DNA from: Tritrichomonas foetus | Lineage: Eukaryota > Parabasalia > Tritrichomonadida > Tritrichomonadidae | Direction: 5' to 3' | Assembly (NCBI GenBank): GCA_001839685.1 | Contig: MLAK01001148.1 | Span: forward strand, 18,381-75,861 | Length of the DNA stretch: 57,481 nucleotides | Shown here: positions 10,401 through 18,378 of the stretch, piece after piece | Position numbering within the stretch: position 1 is the stretch's first letter | Layout: every line of letters begins with the position of its first letter | The notes under the pieces: generated by a model | Databases searched by the model: none | Told to the model about the DNA's origin: nothing | What the model saw: only the letters and a program-made list of their open reading frames with translations | Program-made: the position numbers and the translations under genes

Positions 10401-12355
10401 AACAAATTCATAAAGAACCATGTTTTGATGAAATAACTGCTGTTGAAAGTTCTTATTCAAATTTACCAATCATTGGAACCTTAATTTTGATTATTACAAT
10501 TTTTTTCGTAATTGGCATTCTTGAGTATATAAATTTAGATGTTTTGTTAGATACTAACGTACTTTTCCAATATATGCAACATTGGTCAGCTGACGCTGGC
10601 ATTCGTAAAGCAAATGTTGTTGAAATGCTTTATTGGGTTTTAGTGAGAATAATTATGCAAAATTCTGCTTATCAAAGTAACTATCTTTATCCAGAGAATG
10701 TCACTGAGGCTTTCTATACTGCTTGGCTAACAATGAAAACGAGTTCAGGACGATTAATGTCCAACACAATTGAATCAACAGTACCTATTGGCTATTCACA
10801 TGAAATTGATAGTGTACTTTTAAATCAATGGTGTGAAAGTACTGGAGAAACGACTTTTCATGATTTATATCATTGTGCTTCTTCACAACAATTATTGTCA
10901 ATATATGGCACTGTTTTAACAGAAGTAATGTTGTATCCCGAAAAAGAAATTAATGGTTCTACTTTTGCACTTAGTGAAGTAATGCTTGAAGCTCCACATA
11001 TGGTTGGTGTTCATATTTTACCATTGATGAGGGCAATTGACGATTCATTTGACACATTTTCAAATGAGAAGCTAAATCAGCTCTATACCTTATTTGATAT
11101 TTATTTGCCTGTGGAAATAATTTTAATATTTGTCGCAATTTTTTTATTATGGAGATTGAAAAAGATTTTAGATTCTATTTATGAAGTGATTTTGATGATA
11201 ATGAGACGTGTTCCACCAAATTATTTGCTCTCTGAAAAACTATTGATATCATATTTATTCAATAAAAAGATGAACAATCAGAAGATTAGTATGACAACTG
11301 ATCAGCAAATTGTTCATTCTTCAAAGGATGCAATTCTTTGTATCGATGAACAAGGAATAATTAATATTGTAAATCCATCAGTTTCTAAATTAGTTGGATT
11401 TACACCTGAGCAATTACTTGGTCAGCCTATTTCAATTATTTTTGGTCCAGACGATGAAAAAACAATTGAAAACCAACTCGCAATGATGTTGAATAAGCAG
11501 TGTTCTTCTATTTATGAAGGTAATGTAAATTGTATTACAGATGAAGATACTCTAGTTGATTGTTCTATCACAATTCTCACGATTAAAAATCAAAAAACAT
11601 CTCAATATTCATTTGTTATTATTTTATGTGATCAGAGGAGTTTGATTCAACAACAACAAATTGCTAAAGAAGCTAAAAAGCAGAGTGAAGCTTTATTATA
11701 TCAAATTTTGCCACGCGACATTGTTTTTAGATTAAATCAAGGTGAAAAAGATATCTCTTTCAATGTGCCATGTGCAACTATAATGTTTATTGATATTGTT
11801 AAATTTAGTGATTACTCGGCATCTTTGGCTGCACAAGATATAATGCATAATTTATCTGTAATATTTGGTAGTTTTGATCATTCCATTACCAAGTATAAAT
11901 TACTTATTAAAATCAAACTTATTGGTGATGTGTACATGTGTGCAGGAGGTTTATTTAATCATGATGAACATCCAAGTTCACATGCTGTTCAAATGGCTCA
12001 ATTTGGTTTAGAAGTTCTCCAAGACATGGAGGATGTGAATATGAAATTAAACTCGGGATTAAATGTGCGAATTGGAATGAATACTGGTGGTCCTTTAATT
12101 GCAGGTGTCTTGGGAAGCGATAAACCGGCGTTTGATATCATTGGTGATCCGATAAATGTTGCATCTAGACTACAAAGCACTGATTTACCTGGAAATATAC
12201 AAATTTCTCAGGCGTCATTCCAACTTCTTCAAGGACATGATTTCCAAATCGAACCTCGAGGTGAAATAATGCTAAAAGGAAAAGGAAAAGTGCCAACTTA
12301 CCTTCTTATGCCTTATAAAGTTGGAGTAAACTCTGAGCAGAATTATCACACATAA
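7433..12355 (+). CDS. multi-TM PAS-adenylyl cyclase, 1640 aa, catalytic residues intact
   Basis: Starts at ATG 7433. About eight hydrophobic helices occupy residues 40-390, followed by a long helical cytosolic stretch. A second TM group runs from about 715 to 1240. A PAS domain lies at about 1293-1400 (DAILCIDEQGIINIVNPS), and a class III nucleotidyl cyclase domain at about 1423-1625. The key residues are present: metal Asps D1454 (MFIDIV) and D1499 (LIGDVYM), K1493 and D1568 (FDIIGDPINVASR) as the adenine-specifying pair, and N1575 and R1579 for transition-state binding. This predicts ATP to cAMP activity, probably as a homodimer since there is a single cyclase domain per chain. The large multi-TM plus PAS architecture is that of trichomonad adenylyl cyclases, which are expanded in these genomes. 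PAS may sense a small molecule or redox state. Activity is inferred from motifs. Confidence 0.88.
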   Translation: MKDYGALSFASQSESTKCSTQLYNIAMEYKIFFHSFDQIFYYVHFPSIVDDIIFVWLGCQVLFTSFWITHSNVWDYSELSSKIILTINKIVNFRTIETNVTSFLYTFFVYLFIFACSIGHLVFQIICSKTRGRIVNSTLYTTKIFVFYLPVILIHPLAIFCGNLLKFIVIQQEIDISDVPKTPHSENFNVNNSINAQNISRFAEFFGNIGFGSAVQSVLNKASLFDDETQNNTSNKYLYIYALFTFSILFFIYFEIIFFMSFKLFSYSTYLPNSFLASFDFSPIILMILFSSISQLFSCVLIIFPEWSIYFLISLHSFLAGYALLKNIRGRLISRVGNSMVFSVIFNCIILDIIRLLFIAVEAPNAFYFMGFICFSCILSFLVSYFVYGMKDRRMCRQIDQIIDEYGDENLGKIEIRQKIFEDLGMVKSSKKSFEFIEFFVKYQKYQFIDFITIKFMQANHQSKHNILKLMRIFVQFPCLTSYLNVLSLDLMGIGNISIFGKFLIYEIQRIKIHRQSSSSVAAGESLKLLTCFGKEIESNIKFFWEQKKLKPQVLYGISTKINKLQILWEEEISHFQNSAQHYVNYERFLIECKTDFSGAIYQLYRKQLIEGGFLFKVDKCYAMFVQLFPEYLKKRIMSASGRFIVNQKDKIGSTNNSTGNPSFMSQTLTSSSSEIDVLLEQSLGKSLFSHSRLRLALQNSTKDRVAISSIMMQFGIYVSLITSICFSVFIYLNFRPSLDNRSETADRIGLARSARFYSFLSGMAILYSLFDIQQTNEYNNVTNLGPFPPIFHNYSTWEELSVSWNYASIAFFGAFIEDVVSLAASGVNIYKYSPVLVEKVTRFPVCRKSSKFNNGKNFEQFSYGNINQVFLYTSLSQALSASLSYVNNNTKPDLDQIFSNENICTMLNSSYFLPDAFLIITLEMQSYILSESKAIGKHLLILKNTIPLSFWGLNILIFATSVTLYSREIKYFMSTLMGISPQAKMSAVEQIHKEPCFDEITAVESSYSNLPIIGTLILIITIFFVIGILEYINLDVLLDTNVLFQYMQHWSADAGIRKANVVEMLYWVLVRIIMQNSAYQSNYLYPENVTEAFYTAWLTMKTSSGRLMSNTIESTVPIGYSHEIDSVLLNQWCESTGETTFHDLYHCASSQQLLSIYGTVLTEVMLYPEKEINGSTFALSEVMLEAPHMVGVHILPLMRAIDDSFDTFSNEKLNQLYTLFDIYLPVEIILIFVAIFLLWRLKKILDSIYEVILMIMRRVPPNYLLSEKLLISYLFNKKMNNQKISMTTDQQIVHSSKDAILCIDEQGIINIVNPSVSKLVGFTPEQLLGQPISIIFGPDDEKTIENQLAMMLNKQCSSIYEGNVNCITDEDTLVDCSITILTIKNQKTSQYSFVIILCDQRSLIQQQQIAKEAKKQSEALLYQILPRDIVFRLNQGEKDISFNVPCATIMFIDIVKFSDYSASLAAQDIMHNLSVIFGSFDHSITKYKLLIKIKLIGDVYMCAGGLFNHDEHPSSHAVQMAQFGLEVLQDMEDVNMKLNSGLNVRIGMNTGGPLIAGVLGSDKPAFDIIGDPINVASRLQSTDLPGNIQISQASFQLLQGHDFQIEPRGEIMLKGKGKVPTYLLMPYKVGVNSEQNYHT

Positions 12356-12561
12356 TCGAAGTGATATAAAATGATTATATATTATTGTATTTTTGGTAAC
12401 ACTAAATTTTTGTCATTCAAATTTTTGCTTTTTTTTTCCCCTTTTTTATGTTTATGTGCAAACATTATGAATGTATTTTTTATAAAAATTTTTACTCAGT
12501 TATAAAATTTCACCTGTTTGGGAGTTTTTTTATGATATAGAAAATTTCTTTCAATTATTCT

Positions 12562-13281
12562 CCATTTCACAACAATATCTTCAGGCAGATCGTGTTACAA
12601 TCTTTAATGCAACAGAATGGAAAGAAGAAAAAATTGGTTATGAAGTTAATGGTCGTGTGAAAGTTGGACAAAAAGGTTCATCATATACATTTAAAACAAA
12701 GAAAGGTGTTAAACAAATGGCATTAATTGGTGATATTTGGCCAGGAATGGGTGAAGCAACGATTTATAAAGGAAAGAAAGAAATTGGAAAAATTAATTCA
12801 CAAGTAGTTACACCTACTCTAAAGATTCCACTTTTATTAACAAGTAAAGCATATATGGAACCTTTATATATTAGTGATGAACTTAAAGGTGAAAATGAAT
12901 TTACTGTTAAAGTTAATTCGGGCGAAATTCGTATTTCAGGAATTGTTGTTTCTCGATTAGAAGATGATCCAAATCTTGAATTCTGGACATATGGTGATGG
13001 TAGTATCAGTGATTCAAGTGGAAATTCACCAAAAGATGCCAATAAAGGTGGTTTATCTAAAGGGGGAACAATAGCTGTTTCGATTCTTGTTCCATTACTT
13101 GTTATTGGCGCAGCTGTTATTGTTGGCGTACTTATTTATGTTAAAAAGAAGAAAAGTGATCACCCCGAATCAACATTGAATTTAAAGATGTAATTCAATC
13201 TGAAATTTAGTTTAGTAAATTGACTTACTTTTTCACATACTTGTATCTTTTTTATGTTTACTATTTCACATCGTATCTAGC
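12562..13281 (+). pseudogene. partial copy of the 3' end of the M60-like peptidase gene
   Basis: Reading from about 12585 the frame encodes the C-terminal 200 or so residues of the peptidase at 31622-35152, including its TM anchor and short Lys-rich tail, and it ends with the same stop. The last 178 residues are identical. One difference is visible just upstream (CAG for CAT, Gln for His). Similarity starts abruptly at about 12562 and runs past the stop to about 13281. There the copy carries some 35 extra bases compared with the source 3' flank. The open frame has no ATG start in place, no signal peptide and no catalytic domain, so it is a gene fragment. It is in opposite orientation to the source and about 18 kb away. 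Confidence 0.85.
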
Positions 13282-13725
13282 AAAACATTGTAATTCTAAT
13301 TGCATCATATCGAATTTGACCATTTTTGTAAATATCAGGTTTTAATAGATATTAATATATCGAATTGATCTTGATTTATCGACAAGCTTAATGGTTCAAA
13401 ATAAATAATAACATAAATAAACATATCAAAGAAAAACACACAATTTATATAAATATATTTATTAATGCAATATATATCAATCGATTCGCGAATCTAATGT
13501 GTGTATAAAACCATTATTAGCAAATCTTTTTGCGTTTTAATATTCATTTCTCAGGTTTGAAATACTTTACAAATTATTCAATATATCGAATGAATATAAA
13601 CAATTTTGCAAAATATTCATAGAACCTAACAATGAAAAGAATGTAATATATATTATCAATTATTTCACAATATAAATAAAATATAAACAAACAATACCTC
13701 AACATTTCTATTGAACGACAAACAA
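13282..13725. other. intergenic, holds a 15-bp sequence shared with 49664-49678
   Basis: Spacer downstream of the cyclin gene. It contains ATCGATTCGCGAATC, whose last 12 bases are a perfect palindrome at 13483-13494. The same 15-mer recurs near 49664-49678. No gene seen. Confidence 0.5.
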
Positions 13726-14988
13726 TTAGATCTTTCCAATCAAATCCGGAGATAAGTTCATATCAAGAATTACATTTCCAAGACTTTCTTGAGTGAACTT
13801 TTTATATAAAATATGATTTTTATCTGAAATTACAGGTTCTGCCTTCTTTAACAGCATTGCAGCACATTTTTTCACATCATCTGCATTTGATAGATGTGAA
13901 TAGGCAAGTAATCTCTGTGTTGGACAATATCTATCAAGTGTCACCTTTCCCAAACAAACGCTTGCCATTGCAACGACAACGGGCGAGAAATCAATGAATT
14001 CGATTGGAAGAAGAGACAAATCACAAAAAAATGTTGCAGCTTCAATGATTTGTGATTCAGCTGAAACTGCATCAAGTAAACGTCTTAAAAACATTTTCGA
14101 TGTTGGATAAGAAAGTCTAAAATCAAGCAAAGTTAACAAATTTCGTTCACAAGCAACAAAATCTTCTTCTTTATATTGTTCACGACATAGATAAGCAAGT
14201 TCTGATAGCTTTGGCATGGACCTTTCTTCAACCTTCATAGCCATCCAGATACACGTCACTGCAACAAGCTGGAGCTGTGACCTTTGAATTTCACTCTTTG
14301 AAAGAACAGTGTTTAAATATGTGATGGCCTCATAAAGTGTATCACTTGACATTTTATAGGTTGTGTGAAGTTGAAATATCCACTTTACTGCAATTTCATG
14401 CAGTTCGGGAGATATCTCACTTTGAATTGAATGTATTCTCTCTGATGATGTTTCAAGCGTGGATATATCATCGCGGGCAATCGAAAATATGGTTTCGGCG
14501 TAGCGGGCAAGTTTTTGTGGCTTATAAAGATTTCGCTGATCAACTTCTGGAAGCGATTCGTATTCGTCCGTATCCTCTTCTTCATAATTATCATCAATTT
14601 CATCAAAATCATCATCGGTGTCGTTATCGAAATCGTTAATATTATTTTCGCTGATGTTATGAGAAAAAGTGCACCCTCCGTTTATTGATGGCATAGATTG
14701 CGCATTTATTACATTTTTTGAGCTTGAAATATCAGGGTTGACAATTTCATCGTCATCATTTGGCATATCGGGATCACTATACTCACTATGGTGTGGTGTA
14801 ACGTTGCTTCGAATCATAGAATACTGCATCCTGTTTCGATACATCATGTTTGGAAAATGCGATGATCCTTCATTGTTTTGAATTGAGTGATGATTTTGAT
14901 TGAAAGGGTTTTCTGGCTTTGTATCTGGATTAAGACAATTAGACGTATTTGAAAAATTATTTGCTTGTTGGTCTACCTGTGTATTCAT
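13726..14988 (-). CDS. cyclin (A/B-like), 420 aa
   Basis: The open frame runs to a TTG at 15024, but the first ATG is at 14988, with an Inr-like TCATTT 20 nt upstream. Residues 1-150 are low-complexity, with an Asp/Glu-rich patch (about 118-150). The N-terminal cyclin box covers about 190-310, with the hallmark MAMKVEE (cyclins have MRAILVDWL...KYEE-type helices). A second cyclin fold follows at about 315-400 (SPVVVAMASVCLGKVTL). It should bind and activate a CDK. I see no clear destruction box in the N-terminus. The order of domains favours a cell-cycle cyclin over a transcriptional one. Confidence 0.85.
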   Translation of the reverse strand: MNTQVDQQANNFSNTSNCLNPDTKPENPFNQNHHSIQNNEGSSHFPNMMYRNRMQYSMIRSNVTPHHSEYSDPDMPNDDDEIVNPDISSSKNVINAQSMPSINGGCTFSHNISENNINDFDNDTDDDFDEIDDNYEEEDTDEYESLPEVDQRNLYKPQKLARYAETIFSIARDDISTLETSSERIHSIQSEISPELHEIAVKWIFQLHTTYKMSSDTLYEAITYLNTVLSKSEIQRSQLQLVAVTCIWMAMKVEERSMPKLSELAYLCREQYKEEDFVACERNLLTLLDFRLSYPTSKMFLRRLLDAVSAESQIIEAATFFCDLSLLPIEFIDFSPVVVAMASVCLGKVTLDRYCPTQRLLAYSHLSNADDVKKCAAMLLKKAEPVISDKNHILYKKFTQESLGNVILDMNLSPDLIGKI

Positions 14989-15004
14989 ATGAGAAAGATT
15001 AAAA

Positions 15005-15010
15005 AAATGA
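15005..15010 (-). promoter_or_regulatory. Inr-like TCATTT for the cyclin gene
   Basis: Minus-strand TCATTT with its A 20 nt before the ATG at 14988. This supports the ATG over the upstream TTG. A second match, TCATAT, overlaps the ATG itself. Confidence 0.5.
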
Positions 15011-16250
15011 GATTGGGAAAACAAAATAAAGGAATATGAGGTTTATTATTAAACGGAAATACAGATTTCATAACAATGTCTCAAATTTGATCAATGTCAT
15101 GTTTTTTTCCGTCAAAAGAAAATGTGCCATTCAATTTTTTGTGGGAGTTTATATCGTCAGAGATGAAAAATCTCATCATATCTTTTCTATATTACAAGTA
15201 TCACAAAAAGTTTGTGTGCCGAAAATGATTTTCTTCTCAAAGACTATAATTTGGTGTCTAAAAATACTTAAAAAGCTTTCTCTCACCTTAAAAATCTCAT
15301 AACGATGAATTTGAATTGAAAATCAATATAAAGATGATTGCCTCATCTAACTCAATGATATCTACTCATGCATATTATAGTGTTCACAGAATTGTTAACA
15401 TATAAAAGCCTAAATGAAGCAATGAAAATAAATCAAAGATATCTGAAATATTAATTGTACAAATATGTTGTTTCTTTTTTTCACAAACTAGGCAATGTGA
15501 TTTCTTTGAATGATAGTTACAGATTAAGTCTTTCAGAATTCTCCAATTCCAGAATTTAGAGGATAAAAATATGTAAATTTTTGTCCAGACTTTGAATGTT
15601 TTTCAAACAAAATTTCTGTCATATAAATTTTAGTATTTTCAAATATAAATATCTGTCGAATTTTAAGCTATAGCTATTTCACTCAGAAATATTATTCTAT
15701 TAGATTTATTTATATGCATGCTATCAAATTATTTTTACTTTCAATTTGAAATTAAAGGAGATATCACAGTGAGATACAAATAAACGAAATAATCAGTCCT
15801 CAATTTCAAAGACAACTCATTCAATTCTATTGAGATTATTCAATAGATTTTACACAGCTTTAAAATTTATAAAATAAATTTACCTCGAAAAGTGGAAATG
15901 ATGTATTGAATTACTGTCACAAAAATGAATCTTATATTGGTATTTGTATGGAAATAATCTTTGTATTGTTAGAAATTGAGAAACGTCTGAAATCTTTCAT
16001 GGAAAGAATTACTCGAAAAAAAGAAAATATTTAACATACAATACTTCTAGTATATATCACCAAAACAAAACTATACTTATATTACAATTAAAATAAGTTA
16101 TTAATTAAGTATCAATTCATATATTTTCCAAATAACAATAAAATATAGTTAAATCCTCATAAATAATTCAATTCTTACAAATAATTCAATAATGCACATT
16201 GAAAAAAATTCTATGTTGTCAATTTATTAGAAAAAGCTCTTGACATCAAC
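15011..16250. other. intergenic between divergent cyclin and kinase genes
   Basis: About 1.2 kb of AT-rich sequence. An 88-codon frame at 15036-15302 looks like chance. CACAAAAAGTTT at 15202-15213 is a minus-strand AAACTTTTTGTG, about 215 nt upstream of the cyclin ATG. Confidence 0.45.
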
Positions 16251-17752
16251 ATGAATCCCACAACCGCTAGTCTTCAACTACCTTTTCATGTTCGCACGTA
16301 CATTCTTACAGATATTATAGGACGAGGTGGCTTTGGAATTGTTTATAAGGCCACATCCACAAATTATAATTCTCAGTATCAATTTGCCGTGAAAGTGATG
16401 GTGTTTCAGAGACAGAAAATGATGAAACGCTTAAACACACAAAATGTTATCAATCTTTTGAAGCAGAAGTCAACGCATTGAAAAAAATTGATCATAAAAA
16501 TGTTATTCGACTTTATGATTATTTTGTTGAAGGCCCCAGGGTTTATCTTGTTTTGGAATACTGTCCCAATGGAACACTTGAAGCAAAAATGCGATTTTTT
16601 AATGATTCTCAAAATGATAAATCTCCAATCCACTCTCCGATAAATTTTGTGAAAAATAATAACAATATCATATCACATGCAGGAAATCATTTAAATCACT
16701 CACCTAGTAATAAGCCTCATTTATTAACAAATATTCCTCTCAACAACACGAATAACGCGAGCAGGGGAAATTCATTGAATTCCAGAAGGAATAGAAGCAT
16801 CTCACCGAATAAATATGATATAAAGCATGAAGATAAAATCGAATTATCAAGAGATGTCGAAGATTCACAACTAGTTTCTCCAGAAAAAGAAATTCAAAAT
16901 CCAAAATCGAATGACTTTCCAAGTGAAAGACAAAATGAAATATCTATGGAAATATCCAATGAAAACAAAGAGTTACTACACAATGAAATATTCGGTGAGA
17001 TTTCAAATTCGTCTGATCAAGAAAGGAGGAAAGATATCCAGATCTTTTATGAAAAAGTGAAAATAGTTCAAGAGCTTTCTTCTGGTTTAAAGTATTGTCA
17101 TGATAATAATGTTGCACATAGAGATATTAAAGCAGCAAATGTACTTTTTGATCGAAATAATCGAGCCAAAATTGCAGATTTTGGAATCAGTAAATTATTA
17201 AATAGCACCAATCAAAAAATTCACAATGCTGAAGGTTCTTTATTTTATCTAGCTCCAGAACTGATAATGGGGAAAGACCATTCTCCATTAAAATCAGATA
17301 TTTGGTCATTGGGTGTTCTAATTTATCGATTATTTACAAATCTTTATCCATTTGTTGGACATACAAAAAATGAAATTTATGAAAAAATGAGCAGTTGCAA
17401 TTTTGAGAGTAGCAAATTACCGAAACCAATTTTACGAATTATTTCACAAATGCTTTTGTTTGATCCTGATCAACGAATCGAAATAACAGGTGTTTGTGCA
17501 CATTTTGACGGACTAATGCAACATTATAATGAAACTATTGCATTAAATCGAAATATCTTTGGTAACATAGGAACAAAGCATCAAGTATCAGCATCATCAT
17601 CGCCTACGATAAAATCTAATAAACTTACCCATATATCACATAATCTTGGACACAAATTTGTGTTACATCCAAATTTGATGAAAGTCAAAATGCCAAAAGT
17701 GAGATCCTCAAGTCTAACACCAAGTGTTTTTGGAAAGTGTCATTATAAATGA
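16251..17752 (+). CDS. Ser/Thr protein kinase broken by a frameshift near 16396
   Basis: The first frame (ATG 16251) gives the glycine loop (GRGGFGIVYK) and the beta-3 lysine (FAVKV), then runs into TGA at 16479. Shifting frame at about 16395-16400 continues a natural kinase: DGVSETENDE, then SFEAEVNALKKIDH with the alpha-C glutamate, and VYLVLEYCPNG as hinge. An insert of about 145 residues rich in Asn and Ser follows (about 16590-17025). After it come HRDIKAANVLF (catalytic Asp at 17123), DFG (Asp at 17177), LAPEL and the rest of the C-lobe to 17752. All catalytic motifs are intact across the two frames. The lesion is one missing base (or two extra) outside any homopolymer; I see no trichomonad intron consensus there. 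It is either a recent pseudogene or a sequence error. The large insert between hinge and alpha-E is unusual. Confidence 0.8.
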
Positions 17753-18378
17753 TGATAATTCATGATGATTAATAGTTACTATTAATGATAGCAATTAATG
17801 ATGATTATTAGTGATAATAATTAATTATCATATTTAGCACCTATTGACAGTATTTCATAAATATTTAATACATCATGGGGACAATAATAATAATATTCAT
17901 AGAAATCACATTCTTTTGTCAGTGTGAGACAAGCCGGGGAAGATCAGAAAAGCACGAAATTCTAAGTGTTGAACTTTTTGAATACGCCAGTAAAATACAT
18001 TCACTTTTTTGTAAAGTTGTGACCAATACAATGGCGAAATATCTAAATTCTATATTTGATTTAGCCTAATTTGCTTTTTCATCAGTGAAATATTTTCATT
18101 TTTATTTTGTGAGAGATTGTAAAAAGATATTCAATAAATATGTTTACACAATATTTTTTTTTATAAATTGAAAAGATCTATAAATTTTAAAAGAAAAATG
18201 ATCTATTCAAACTTTTTGTGTTGATTTTATTGTCATTCCAAGAAAGATATTCAACATTTTCATAGAAAATATTGATTTCTTTATCAAAAAGATCGATAAA
18301 ATAATATAATGAATTCAATTGATTATTCGCTTTGACCTAGAAATTCACGAGAAATTTGTCAGATTTGAAAGCGAGAAA
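17753..18378. other. intergenic, with AAACTTTTTGTG and a short upstream ORF
   Basis: Begins with a low-complexity TGATGATTAA-like stretch. AAACTTTTTGTG lies at 18209-18220. An ATG at 18309 opens an eight-codon frame (MNSIDYSL) just before the cyclase-like gene. A 64-codon frame at 17875-18069 has an ATG but no supporting feature. Confidence 0.45.

Noticed and set aside
15036..15302. 88-codon frame upstream of the cyclin gene
   Set aside because: Composition is like the surrounding intergenic DNA and no conserved pattern is visible; also overlaps the probable cyclin promoter region.
16389..16415. Short intron to explain the kinase frame change
   Set aside because: The local GTG...CAG string does not match the strict trichomonad GTAYGT...ACTAACACACAG intron signals, and a 15-base removal would not change frame.
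17875..18069. 64-codon frame starting at an ATG
   Set aside because: Short, low complexity at the start (Ile run), and no supporting promoter or domain.
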